Source: an uncultured Megasphaera sp.
Lineage (GTDB): Bacteria > Bacillota > Negativicutes > Veillonellales > Megasphaeraceae
Direction of reading: 5' to 3'
Assembly: GCA_934193515.1 (NCBI GenBank)
Contig: CAKPVJ010000003.1
Span: 74,850 to 138,849 of the forward strand
Length of the DNA stretch: 64,000 nucleotides
Part shown: positions 9,239-17,363 of the stretch, one piece after another
Position numbering within the stretch: position 1 is the stretch's first letter
Layout of the letters: every line of letters starts with the position of its first letter
Notes under the pieces: generated by a model
Database searches by the model: none
What the model was told of the DNA's origin: nothing
Seen by the model: the letters and a program-made list of their open reading frames with translations, nothing else
Made by a program: the position numbers and the translations under genes

Positions 9239-9244
9239 TACAAT
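9239..9244 (+). promoter_or_regulatory. Putative -10 box of the antitoxin RNA
   Basis: TACAAT lies seven bases before the predicted start of the antisense RNA. No good -35 box is visible at the usual spacing (the sequence there is TTTCTT), so this is a weak call supported mainly by the position of the downstream terminator. Confidence 0.4.
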
Positions 9245-9281
9245 AAAAAAAGAGATAGTCCGATGGTGGTACATCGGCTCT
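9245..9281 (-). terminator. Terminator of the toxin mRNA
   Basis: Read on the minus strand, a stem CCGATG / CATCGG with outer AGAG/CTCT pairing is followed by a run of seven T. It lies 75 bases after the toxin stop codon and defines a 3' untranslated region that the plus-strand RNA would cover. Confidence 0.65.
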
Positions 9282-9337
9282 CCTCTATTGTTGTAATTTT
9301 GAAGAAGGCCGTGTACCGCAAGGTATGCGGTTTTTTT
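9251..9337 (+). ncRNA. Predicted antisense antitoxin RNA (RatA-like arrangement)
   Basis: The region between a -10-like TACAAT (9239-9244) and a good terminator (9316-9337) would give an RNA of about 87 bases on the plus strand. It is fully complementary to the 3' untranslated region of the minus-strand toxin mRNA and begins with the 9251-9281 stem. Convergent genes with overlapping 3' ends are the known layout of txpA/ratA-type type I toxin-antitoxin loci. The assignment is inference from layout; no RNA family match was tested. Confidence 0.5.
9316..9337 (+). terminator. Terminator of the antitoxin RNA
   Basis: CCGCA-AGGTA-TGCGG is followed directly by seven T bases. It is a compact, canonical Rho-independent terminator 20 bases before the toxin stop codon on the opposite strand. 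Confidence 0.7.
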
Positions 9338-9356
9338 CAATTTATGTAAGAGTAAA

Positions 9357-9434
9357 TTACTTACGTACTGAAATAATCAGCACAACTAATGTAGCAAAAG
9401 CTATCATCAAAGATAATGCTTCGTATACACTCAT
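9357..9434 (-). CDS. Small holin-like type I toxin (25 residues)
   Basis: The peptide begins MSVYEALSLMIAFATLVVLI and ends ISVRK. It is one membrane-spanning helix after a short MSxYEAL head and before a positively charged tail. This is the pattern of the putative holin-like toxin family (TxpA/Fst-like type I toxins), small peptides that insert into the cytoplasmic membrane. A GAGGTG ribosome site (complement at 9441-9446) lies seven bases before the ATG. A minus-strand promoter, a dedicated terminator and an opposing RNA complete the locus. The gene is too short for ordinary gene callers. It sits between the cobalamin operon and corA. Confidence 0.72.
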   Translation of the reverse strand: MSVYEALSLMIAFATLVVLIISVRK

Positions 9435-9489
9435 GCTGATCACCTCGCTCTCGCAAGGAAAACCGAATACATCGAACTACCTCATATAT

Positions 9490-9518
9490 AGTTTAGCAAA
9501 TTTATGTTCGGACCGCAA
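9490..9518 (-). promoter_or_regulatory. Promoter of the toxin gene
   Basis: On the minus strand, TTGCGG (complement of 9513-9518) and TAAACT (complement of 9490-9495) are separated by exactly 17 bases. This predicts a transcript start about 50 bases before the toxin ATG. Confidence 0.55.
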
Positions 9519-9527
9519 GAGACAGGG

Positions 9528-9574
9528 GAACCATGGTTATATGTCGGTATACATATAATTCATGGTTCTTTTTT
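9528..9574 (+). terminator. Strong plus-strand terminator upstream of the toxin promoter
   Basis: A 17-base imperfect stem (arms at 9528-9544 and 9551-9568; GAACCATG pairs with CATGGTTC) is followed by six T bases. No plus-strand gene ends here. It may catch read-through of the antisense RNA or of the cbi operon before corA. Confidence 0.65.
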
Positions 9575-9590
9575 GTCTTATGGTATGAAT

Positions 9591-9632
9591 AAAAAAAGCG
9601 TGTATGTTCCTTAGCGGGAATATACGCGCTTT
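9591..9632 (-). terminator. Terminator of corA
   Basis: On the minus strand the stem arms 9616-9632 and 9595-9610 pair over about 16 bases and are followed by a run of T (A bases 9591-9597 on the plus strand). It lies 19 bases after the corA stop. Confidence 0.75.
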
Positions 9633-9650
9633 ATGTATGATATGTTTTTA

Positions 9651-10604
9651 TTAAAATAAATCTTTTCGCCACAGCATGGCAATCGCTGCCAGGGCGCAAA
9701 TGAGAGCGAGAATAATGATATAGAAAAAACCCATGGCGTTTTCTTGGAAAGGAACGGGGACATTGACGCCCCATAAGCTGAAGATAATGGTTGGTACGGC
9801 CAGGATAATCGTGATGGATGCCAAGAATTTCATGACCAAGTTCAGGTTGTTGGAGATGATGGAGGCAAAGGTATCGGACATGCTCATGAGGATGTTGGAA
9901 TACATTTCTACCATTTCGATAGCCTGTTTGTTTTCGATAATGACATCTTCCAGCAAATCTTCATCTTCTTCATACATTTTCAGCAGATGATGCAGGGAGG
10001 TGTTGCGCCGCAGCCGCATCAGGCGTTCCATAACGATACCGTTGCTGCGCAGTGCAGAGGTGAAGTACGTCAATGATTTCTGTAATTCCAGGAGCATAAA
10101 GAATTCTTTGTTGCGCATGGAATGCCGCAGGATTTCTTCGATATCGTCTGTGCGATGATTGATTTGCATCAAATACCGCAGGAAAAGCGTGGCGCTGCGG
10201 TAGAGAATTTGAAACAGGAATCGTGTTTTTTTGAATGTATAAAATAAAGGATATTTGTTTTGTGTAAAAGCCCGCATGACTTCCGTTGCCTGAATGCACA
10301 GGGTAATGATAAAGTCAGGCGTAATAAAAATGCCCAGCGGCAGTGTATCATAGCTGTCTGTTTCTAATATAATAGGAATATTAATGACGACAAATATATA
10401 ATTATCTTCTAATTCAACGTGAGAACGTTCTTCTGTATCCAGCGCGGTCTTCAGGACGTCAGTTGGGATTTCGGTGACCATAGATACGAGCTGCAAATCT
10501 TCTGAATCAGGATTTACAACGTTGATCCATGACCCTTTTTCGGCAGAAGCCAAGGAAATATTGTCTTCCAAATGGCCATTACTGTGTTTGTAAACTTGAA
10601 TCAT
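9651..10604 (-). CDS. CorA-family divalent cation transporter with a variant GMN motif
   Basis: This 317-residue protein has the CorA plan: a long soluble N-terminal region with helices up to about residue 255, then two membrane segments near the C-terminus and a short basic tail (WRKDLF). CorA channels let Mg2+ (sometimes Co2+ or Ni2+) into the cell as pentamers. The selectivity motif normally reads GMN; here it reads GVN (residues 279-281, in WGVNVP), encoded GTC, two base changes from ATG. Thus a general divalent cation role is safe but Mg2+ specificity is less so. The gene has its own promoter and terminator. Confidence 0.87.
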   Translation of the reverse strand: MIQVYKHSNGHLEDNISLASAEKGSWINVVNPDSEDLQLVSMVTEIPTDVLKTALDTEERSHVELEDNYIFVVINIPIILETDSYDTLPLGIFITPDFIITLCIQATEVMRAFTQNKYPLFYTFKKTRFLFQILYRSATLFLRYLMQINHRTDDIEEILRHSMRNKEFFMLLELQKSLTYFTSALRSNGIVMERLMRLRRNTSLHHLLKMYEEDEDLLEDVIIENKQAIEMVEMYSNILMSMSDTFASIISNNLNLVMKFLASITIILAVPTIIFSLWGVNVPVPFQENAMGFFYIIILALICALAAIAMLWRKDLF

Positions 10605-10654
10605 TCCGCTTCTCCGTTTCCTCTTAGTTTTTGCGGGCTGTAACCCTAAATTCT

Positions 10655-10683
10655 AATATAAGCATAAATGGGAATCTCGTCAA
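10655..10683 (-). promoter_or_regulatory. corA promoter
   Basis: On the minus strand TTGACG (complement of 10678-10683) and TATATT (complement of 10655-10660) are 17 bases apart. The leader to the corA ATG is about 45 bases and no Mg2+-sensing riboswitch fits in it. Confidence 0.65.
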
Positions 10684-10775
10684 GTGAAATACGAAATTTT
10701 ACGAATTTTGCTTGTAAATTTATTGTAAAAAAGAAGCGCGGCGAGGGATGTTTCGACGTTCTTTCTGAGAAATCT

Positions 10776-10803
10776 TTTATAAATAAAGGGAATTTGCTAT
10801 AAT
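10776..10803 (+). promoter_or_regulatory. Promoter of the DUF554-smc-ftsY run
   Basis: An extended -10 box (TGC then TATAAT, 10795-10803) is paired with a weak -35 box (TTTATA, 16-base spacing). It faces away from corA and is the only promoter I see before smc and ftsY. Confidence 0.5.
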
Positions 10804-10890
10804 AAGATGTATTTAGGGTATAGCACGACGCAGCGGATACATGGCGGGAATGATGCCGTGTTCTGCACGGTGTGCGAAGGAGGATATATT

Positions 10891-11580
10891 GTGTTAGGTG
10901 TACTGATAAATGGGATTGCGTCATTTGCCGGCGCCGTATTGGGTGTATTGCTGAAAAAAGGCATTCCGGAACGGATTACGAAGCCGTTGTTTACGGCTAT
11001 TGCCCTATGCGTCTGCATTATGGGTGTGCAGGGCGCAGTCAAGACGGAAAATTTACTTCTGCTCCTGGCATCGATGACGCTGGGCACGTTGCTGGGAACG
11101 ATATTGCAGCTGGAAGAACGCATGCGTCGAAGCGGAGAATGGCTGAAGCATAAACTGGGAGCCGGCGGCGATTCCCAATTCGTTAAGGGATTTGTCATCG
11201 TAACCATTATGCAGGTCGTAGGCGCTATGGCTATTTTGGGCCCGGTGCAGGCAGCCCTGCTGAATGATTATTCCCTGCTGTATTTCAAATCCGTGCTGGA
11301 TGGTGTATCCTCTATTATTTTTGGTACGATGTATGGGATTGGTACCTTGCCGGTGAGCCTCGTCATTGTGGGCTATGAAATGATTTTTTTTGTATTGGCC
11401 AATATGGTTTCTCCGCTGATGACACCGGATGTCATTCGAGAACTCAATGCCGTAGGCAGTGTTATGATTTTTGCTATTTCTTTGAATATGCTGGGCATAA
11501 CGAAACTAAAAGTTGCCGATTATTTACCGGCTCTTTTTATACCTATTATATATTATCATCTCCTGGCGAGATGGTTATAA
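10891..11580 (+). CDS. DUF554 family membrane protein
   Basis: A 229-residue integral membrane protein with about seven hydrophobic segments. It opens LGVLINGIASFAGAVLG, has LGTILQLEERM near residue 70 and ends with a SLNMLGITKLKVADYLPALF stretch. These fit the DUF554 (YdfK-like) family, whose transport substrate is unknown. GTG at 10891 was chosen because AAGGAGG (10878-10884) lies just before it and the DUF554 sequence starts there. The frame is open back to 10807, but those residues are not membrane-like. It is followed by smc after 27 bases. Confidence 0.8.
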   Translation: MLGVLINGIASFAGAVLGVLLKKGIPERITKPLFTAIALCVCIMGVQGAVKTENLLLLLASMTLGTLLGTILQLEERMRRSGEWLKHKLGAGGDSQFVKGFVIVTIMQVVGAMAILGPVQAALLNDYSLLYFKSVLDGVSSIIFGTMYGIGTLPVSLVIVGYEMIFFVLANMVSPLMTPDVIRELNAVGSVMIFAISLNMLGITKLKVADYLPALFIPIIYYHLLARWL

Positions 11581-11607
11581 GATTTTCCGTGAAAGAGGAA
11601 TACACTA

Positions 11608-14600
11608 TTGCAACTTTTGAAAATGGAGCTGCGGGGATTTAAGTCCTTTGCAGATAAGACAACCCTTACATTTGACAAAGGGATTACAGCGATTGTCGGA
11701 CCCAATGGCAGCGGGAAAAGTAATATTTCGGATGCCGTCCGCTGGGTCATGGGCGAACAAAATGTCCGGCAGCTGCGCGGGCAGAAAGCAGAAGATATTA
11801 TTTTTGCCGGAACAGAAAAACGACAGCCCCAGGGCGCGGCAGAAGTGTCGCTGTATTTTGATAACAGTGACCATGCGCTGGATTTGGATTTTTCTGAAGT
11901 CGCTGTTACGCGCCGGTTGTTCCGCTCCGGCGAAAGTGAATTTTATATCAACAAACGGCCATGCCGACTTAAAGATATTCACATGCTTTTTGCTTCTACT
12001 GGTATCGGGCAGGATTCGATGGCGGTCATCGGCCAGAATCGGGTAGACCGGATTCTCAACAGCAAGCCGGAAGAACGACGCGTTATTTTTGAAGAAGTAG
12101 CCGGTATCAGTCGATATAAAGGACGCAAGCAGGATGGACTGCGCAAAATCGCAGAAACAGAGCGCAATCTGGAACGCATTCAAGATATGATGAGCATGCT
12201 GGCAGACCGCATGGGCCCGTTGGCAGAACAAGCACAGAAAGTAAAACAGTTTCGGGCTTTGGACAGTGAGCGTATTTCCTATGAAGGCACGCTGACATTG
12301 CAGGAACTGCGCAACTGTGAACGGCTGCTGTCCAAGGCGGAAAATTATCGTTTGGCTGCCTTGGCAGAACAAACTGCCGCAGAAAAAGAACTGGCCGCCA
12401 TCGAGTCGCAGCGGCAGGAACTGCTGCAGACGATGGAAACAGAAGGCGAAAGGCTGCGAAACTTGGATGCGCAGGCTCTCAACGCGCACAATGAATTGGA
12501 CAGCATGAAGAGCCGTCATGATGCCTTTATGCAGCGGCAGGCCACGTTGAAGGAAAATGAAAAAGAACTGGCTGAAGAGAAACAGGTCCTGCAGCAAAAG
12601 GCTGTACAGCTAAAAGAGCAGGAAGTCAGTCTGGCAGAACAGCAGCAGCAAAAGAAAACAGAGCTGGCCGCTGCAGAAAAAGGACTGGCGCTGACCGAAG
12701 CGTTGGCGGGTAAGGCAGAACAGCAGGCCGAAAAAGCCGCGGCTGATTTGGAAGAAGTAACGGCAGCCAATACAGCCCGGCAGCAGCAGGTGTTTGTTCT
12801 GCAGCGGGACGCGGAAGAACTGCGCCGCCGTTTGCAGGAAAACAACGCGCGGTATGAAGAAGTAAAACAGACGCTGCAGCAGCAGCGGGATGCCTGGAAA
12901 CAGTCGCTGGCACGTTGGCAGGATGAAGAAACCAAATGCCAGGCCATGAAAAAAGAAGCGCAGGTATATGAAGCGGAAGCGGCTGCACAGCGGGAAACAC
13001 TGAAAAAATGTGAAACTATGATGCGTGAAGCGGAGACGGCATACCGGCGTTTGCGGGGAACTGTCGATTCATTGACACAGCGTATTCGCGTATTGGAAAG
13101 CATGGAGCAGGAACATGAAGGCGTTGGCCGTCCTGTAAAAACGGTGCTGGACGCGCAGGCACCTTGGCGTTCTGGTATTTGCGGCGTCGTCGGTGAAGTA
13201 TGCCAGATTCCTATACCGTATGCCACGGCACTGGATGTGGCCTTAGGCGCGGCGGCTCGTTATGTCATTACGCAAACGGAAAAAACGGCAAAGGCCGCTA
13301 TTTCGTATCTCAAAGAACGGCATGCCGGCAGGACGACTTTTCTGCCGCTGGATACCATCAAAGAACGGACTCGGACGAACGATGAAGAACGCGCGTCCAA
13401 GGAAGCGGGCATCTTGGGATTTGCCAATGAACTCATCACGTATGATGCGGCATATCAGCCTGTGTTTATGTCCCTGTTGGGGAAAACATTGATTGCGGAA
13501 ACGATGGAAGTTGGTTCGGCCGTGGCACGAAAATACCGCCATCGGCTGCGCATCGTCTGCCTGGACGGCACCCAATTTAATGCCGGCGGTTCGCTGACCG
13601 GCGGCAGCATGAAAGCCAAAGAAAGCTCGTTGATTAGTCGGCGTGTACTGCTGCAGGAATTAAAAGAAAAAGCAGCGGCCCAGCAAGCACAGATGGAAGA
13701 AGCCGTGCGTGTGGGAACTGCGAAACGACAGGAAGTCGAAGCGGCACGCGCCGCCATGGAAGCTGCAGAAGAAAAGCAGCAGCATAGTACGGTAGAGCTG
13801 CAAAAAGGAACATGGCAAATGACGACGGCGCAAAAAGAAGCACAGCAGCAGGAAGCGGCTTGGCATACGGCAGACAAACAGTGTGAATCACTGCTGCAGG
13901 TACGGGCCGATATGCAGGCAGAACTGCTGCAAAAGGAACAGGCGTTGGCAGAGGTAAAAGCCAGCCCGACAGCCGATACGAATGCCTTGGAAGAAGCGCG
14001 CCGCAAGGCCTTGAAAGAAGCCGAATCGTGCCGCAGCATGCTGACAGACGGGCAGATTCATACGGCAACCCTGCGCGAACAGGTACGCCATATAGCAGAA
14101 CAGCGCGTACAGCACAAACAAAATCAGGCCCAGCATGAGGCCGATTGCGACCGATTGGCACAGCGGGAAGCGGACCTGCAGAAGCGGCAGGATGAAACAA
14201 AAACCATGCTGCTTGATTTGGCGGCTAAAATTACGGCCAAAGAAGCGGAAACGCAGACGCACGATACGGCCAAAGAAGCCTTTTATAAAGCCAGAGAAGA
14301 AAATTTTAAACGCAATCAGAAACTGGAAGCAGCCGGAAAAGCCCAGCGAGAAACACTGCAGCAGTGCGGCAGCCGCGTGCACAGTGCTGACGTGCAGCTG
14401 GAAAAATATCATGGGGAAATCCGGCACAATGAAGAACTGCTGGCCATGCAGGGATTGACGCGACAAGAAGCCATGGACAGGCGGCGGGACGGTTCGCTGA
14501 AAGAGCTGCATGAAAAAGTGAAGACGCTGAAGCAGCAGATAGCCGGCTTGGGGCAAATCAATCCCAACGCTGAAGAAGACTATGAGGCAGCTGTCAAACA

Positions 14601-15162
14601 GCAGCAATTTTATGACAGCCAATGTGACGATTTGCGGGAATCTCGTACTAAACTGGAAGCCATTGTCGCTGAAATCGATGATGCCATGGCCAAACAGTTT
14701 CGCCAGGCCTTTCAGGAAATCGGCAAACAGTTCCAGCAGATTTTCAGCAGGCTCTTTGGCGGCGGCACGGCACATGTCGTACTCACCGATACCAAAGATG
14801 TCTTGACGGCAGGTGTTGATATCTTTATCCAGCCTCCTGGGAAAAAACAGCAGCAGCTGACGTTATTGTCAGGGGGAGAACGCGCCCTGACGGTTATTGC
14901 GTTGCTGCTGGCGTTTTTGGCGTATCATCCGGCTCCGTTTTGTCTGGTCGATGAAGTCGATGCGGCGTTAGACGAAGCCAACGTAGAACGAATGGCGCGC
15001 TATTTAAAAAATTACAGCGGCAATACGCAGTTTATTGTCATTACCCACCGCCGCAAGACGATGGAAGCAGCCAATACGCTGCAGGGCGTGACGATGGAAG
15101 AACGGGGTGTATCCCGGCTGCTGACTGTAAAAGTAGATGAATTATTAGAGAAAGGAACTTAA
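11608..15162 (+). CDS. smc: Chromosome partition protein SMC
   Basis: SMC (1184 residues) is the ATPase backbone of the bacterial condensin that organises and segregates the chromosome. Walker A (GPNGSGKSN) is at residues 31-39, the ABC signature LLSGGE at about 1086-1091 and Walker B (FCLVDEVDAALD) at about 1111-1122. Two very long Gln/Glu/Ala-rich coiled-coil arms (about 170-500 and 690-1010) flank the hinge domain (about 510-680). The start is a TTG preceded by GAAAGAGGA; the next in-frame ATG would cut off the first strand of the head domain. ftsY follows after two bases. ScpA and ScpB are not in the window. Confidence 0.97.
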   Translation: MQLLKMELRGFKSFADKTTLTFDKGITAIVGPNGSGKSNISDAVRWVMGEQNVRQLRGQKAEDIIFAGTEKRQPQGAAEVSLYFDNSDHALDLDFSEVAVTRRLFRSGESEFYINKRPCRLKDIHMLFASTGIGQDSMAVIGQNRVDRILNSKPEERRVIFEEVAGISRYKGRKQDGLRKIAETERNLERIQDMMSMLADRMGPLAEQAQKVKQFRALDSERISYEGTLTLQELRNCERLLSKAENYRLAALAEQTAAEKELAAIESQRQELLQTMETEGERLRNLDAQALNAHNELDSMKSRHDAFMQRQATLKENEKELAEEKQVLQQKAVQLKEQEVSLAEQQQQKKTELAAAEKGLALTEALAGKAEQQAEKAAADLEEVTAANTARQQQVFVLQRDAEELRRRLQENNARYEEVKQTLQQQRDAWKQSLARWQDEETKCQAMKKEAQVYEAEAAAQRETLKKCETMMREAETAYRRLRGTVDSLTQRIRVLESMEQEHEGVGRPVKTVLDAQAPWRSGICGVVGEVCQIPIPYATALDVALGAAARYVITQTEKTAKAAISYLKERHAGRTTFLPLDTIKERTRTNDEERASKEAGILGFANELITYDAAYQPVFMSLLGKTLIAETMEVGSAVARKYRHRLRIVCLDGTQFNAGGSLTGGSMKAKESSLISRRVLLQELKEKAAAQQAQMEEAVRVGTAKRQEVEAARAAMEAAEEKQQHSTVELQKGTWQMTTAQKEAQQQEAAWHTADKQCESLLQVRADMQAELLQKEQALAEVKASPTADTNALEEARRKALKEAESCRSMLTDGQIHTATLREQVRHIAEQRVQHKQNQAQHEADCDRLAQREADLQKRQDETKTMLLDLAAKITAKEAETQTHDTAKEAFYKAREENFKRNQKLEAAGKAQRETLQQCGSRVHSADVQLEKYHGEIRHNEELLAMQGLTRQEAMDRRRDGSLKELHEKVKTLKQQIAGLGQINPNAEEDYEAAVKQQQFYDSQCDDLRESRTKLEAIVAEIDDAMAKQFRQAFQEIGKQFQQIFSRLFGGGTAHVVLTDTKDVLTAGVDIFIQPPGKKQQQLTLLSGGERALTVIALLLAFLAYHPAPFCLVDEVDAALDEANVERMARYLKNYSGNTQFIVITHRRKTMEAANTLQGVTMEERGVSRLLTVKVDELLEKGT

Positions 15163-15164
15163 CC

Positions 15165-16109
15165 ATGGGATTTTTTTCAAGATTACGCAAAGGTCTGGAA
15201 AAGACTAAAAATTCACTGATTCAAAATATTGAAACCGTCGTTCGCGGCTATGCTAAGATCGACGAAGAAATGTATGAAGATTTGGAAGCGATTATGCTGA
15301 CTGGGGATATCGGTATTGAAACGACGGATTACCTTCTCGGCAAAATTCGCGAAGGCGTCAAATCCAAAGAAATTGAAGACGGCAATGATGTCGTTCCTTA
15401 TTTGGAAAAATGTATCGTTGCCTTATTGGAAGAAAATAATGAACCCGTGCTGGACCGGACCGGTTCTACAGAAGTTATCTTTATTGTCGGCGTCAACGGC
15501 GTCGGCAAAACGACGACGATTGGCAAACTGGCTAAATATTATACCCAGCAGGGCAAATCCGTCATGTTGGCTGCCGGCGATACTTTCCGCGCCGCTGCTT
15601 CTGAACAGCTGACGATTTGGGCACAGCGCACCGGTGTACCGATTGTCAAGCATCAGGAAGGTGCCGACGCGGCAGCTGTTGTCTTTGATGCGACGGCATC
15701 AGCTAAAGCGCGCGGCATCGATATTCTTCTTGTTGATACGGCAGGACGGCTGCAGACCAAATCCAACTTGATGGAAGAACTGCGCAAGATGGCCCGCGTT
15801 GCCGGCCGCAACATTGAAGGTGCACCGCATGAAACACTGCTGGTATTGGATGCGACGACAGGACAAAACGCCGTCAGCCAGGCCAAACTGTTTGGCGATG
15901 TCGTACCTCTTACGGGTGTCGTATTGACTAAACTGGACGGCACGGCCAAAGGCGGCATCATTTTATCTGTCAAACGAGAATTAGGCGTGCCCGTACGCTG
16001 GGTAGGCGTAGGGGAAGGCGTTGACGATTTGCGCCCCTTTGATGCTGCTCAATTTGCAGATGCCCTGTTTGATAAAAACGTAGAACAGCGGGAACAGGAA
16101 GACGATTAG
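15165..16109 (+). CDS. ftsY: Signal recognition particle receptor FtsY
   Basis: FtsY docks SRP-bound ribosomes at the inner membrane by forming a GTPase pair with Ffh. In 314 residues the NG domain is complete: G1 GVNGVGKTT (109-117), DTFRAAA (about 139-145), DTAGR (191-195) and TKLDG (255-259). The acidic A domain of enterobacterial FtsY is absent; only a short amphipathic head (MGFFSRLRKGLEKTK) is left for membrane contact, as in other Firmicutes. It is co-transcribed with smc, a common pairing. Confidence 0.97.
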   Translation: MGFFSRLRKGLEKTKNSLIQNIETVVRGYAKIDEEMYEDLEAIMLTGDIGIETTDYLLGKIREGVKSKEIEDGNDVVPYLEKCIVALLEENNEPVLDRTGSTEVIFIVGVNGVGKTTTIGKLAKYYTQQGKSVMLAAGDTFRAAASEQLTIWAQRTGVPIVKHQEGADAAAVVFDATASAKARGIDILLVDTAGRLQTKSNLMEELRKMARVAGRNIEGAPHETLLVLDATTGQNAVSQAKLFGDVVPLTGVVLTKLDGTAKGGIILSVKRELGVPVRWVGVGEGVDDLRPFDAAQFADALFDKNVEQREQEDD

Positions 16110-16123
16110 GAGGGAATACAGCG

Positions 16124-16585
16124 ATGTATGTAGGAAATATTAAGCAATGGCAAAACGAAGCAGCATATCTGCCGCCTAAACTGGTGCCGTGGATTCAAAA
16201 ACTGGCATCGTTAGACGTACAAACTCTGGCGCCGGGACGGCATGAGCTGGGAAACGGCAATTATATGAACGTGGATGTTACCCAAACAGCTCCGGCAGCC
16301 CAGCGTACGATGGAAGCCCATCGGGCATATATTGACATCCAAATGGTCATTGAAGGCAGTGAAATCATAGGGTATCAGCCGATTATGAATGCCGGTGAAG
16401 TAGTAGAAGACCGAAGCGCTGCCGATGCGTGGTTTTACAATCCATCGCTGGCAGCGGATACGCAGATTCATATGGGAGAAGGTACCTTTGCGGTATTTGC
16501 ACCGGCAGACGGACACCGCTGCTTATGTGCGCCCGACGGCATCGGCCGCCCTATACGGAAAGTAATCATGAAAATTAAAATATAA
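16124..16585 (+). CDS. YhcH/YjgK/YiaL family protein
   Basis: A 153-residue protein of the YhcH/YjgK/YiaL (DUF386) family of cupin-like barrels, related to the beta subunit of evolved beta-galactosidase. Visible family features are ELGNGNYMNVDVTQT, EAHRAYIDIQMVIEG (metal-binding histidine and glutamate candidates), and the C-terminal FAPADGHRCLCA and RKVIMKIKI. Some members act on sialic acid or other sugars, but no sugar genes are near. It follows ftsY by 14 bases with a GGAGGG site, so it is co-transcribed with smc and ftsY. I do not assign a substrate. Confidence 0.82.
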   Translation: MYVGNIKQWQNEAAYLPPKLVPWIQKLASLDVQTLAPGRHELGNGNYMNVDVTQTAPAAQRTMEAHRAYIDIQMVIEGSEIIGYQPIMNAGEVVEDRSAADAWFYNPSLAADTQIHMGEGTFAVFAPADGHRCLCAPDGIGRPIRKVIMKIKI

Positions 16586-16662
16586 CCCCAAAACAGCAGG
16601 ATACGAGAGTATATTCCTGTTTTCAGCGGCAAAGAAATATAAGATAACTCAGGGAATCTTTA

Positions 16663-16691
16663 TTGACTTTTCATAGGCAGTATATTAAACT
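16663..16691 (+). promoter_or_regulatory. Promoter of the tetR-RND operon
   Basis: TTGACT (16663-16668) and TAAACT (16686-16691) are separated by 17 bases. The leader to the tetR ATG is about 70 bases. This is where self-repression by the TetR protein would be expected, though I could not pick a convincing palindrome. Confidence 0.65.
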
Positions 16692-16766
16692 ATATCTTGG
16701 TACTGAGTTTTCGTTTTGAGTTTCTTTACTACGCAATGTATCAATTTTGATTTAGGATGTGTTGAG

Positions 16767-17363
16767 ATGGCAAAAGATATTCGAGAGAAAATTATTAAGG
16801 AAGCCCTGCGTGAAATCAATTGCCGCGGTTCGGACTTCCATATGGATGATTTAGCTCGAAATCTCCGCATCAGCAAGCGGACGCTGTATGAACATTTTGC
16901 GTCCAAGCAGGCTATTATCGAAGAATCTCTTCTTTCTATGATGGGAAAAATTCAGGAAGAACACCGCAAACTGCTGGCTGATCCGGATATGACAACAGAA
17001 GAAAAAATTATTAGTTTTTTTAAAGTAAAATCTAACAACATTACGGTATTATCGGTGCGGAAAACGACAGACCTGCTGAAAAAAATGCCGGATGTATGTG
17101 AAAAATTGGAAATTGCGCGAAAAGCGGATTGGGATATTTTAGGCCAACTGCTGGATACAGCACAGCAGGAAGATGATTTTAAGCCGTTTGATAAGTTTTT
17201 ATTGATTCATATGCTGCACAGTGCAGCCGATGATGTCATTGACTACTTTGATAAAGTAAAACATGATTACTCTTTTCCAGAATACATGGAACGATGTATT
17301 TGCGTCATTCTATATGGAATCAAAACAGATAGGGGGCAATTAACGAATGATAAAAAAGCATAA
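16767..17363 (+). CDS. TetR-family repressor of the efflux operon
   Basis: A 198-residue TetR/AcrR-type regulator. The N-terminal helix-turn-helix spans about residues 25-50 (MDDLARNLRISKRTLYEHF then ASKQAII). The rest is the helical ligand-binding and dimer domain, which is poorly conserved here. The ATG at 16767 follows AGGATG and starts the usual short basic head; an upstream frame start at 16716 precedes the leader and adds nothing. The 3' end overlaps the adaptor gene by 17 bases, so repressor and pump are one operon and the protein most likely represses it in response to an exported compound. Confidence 0.88.
   Translation: MAKDIREKIIKEALREINCRGSDFHMDDLARNLRISKRTLYEHFASKQAIIEESLLSMMGKIQEEHRKLLADPDMTTEEKIISFFKVKSNNITVLSVRKTTDLLKKMPDVCEKLEIARKADWDILGQLLDTAQQEDDFKPFDKFLLIHMLHSAADDVIDYFDKVKHDYSFPEYMERCICVILYGIKTDRGQLTNDKKA

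Noticed and set aside
9325..9558. 77-codon plus-strand frame over the toxin locus
   Set aside because: It is the complement of the 25-residue toxin gene and contains two stems; no ribosome site.
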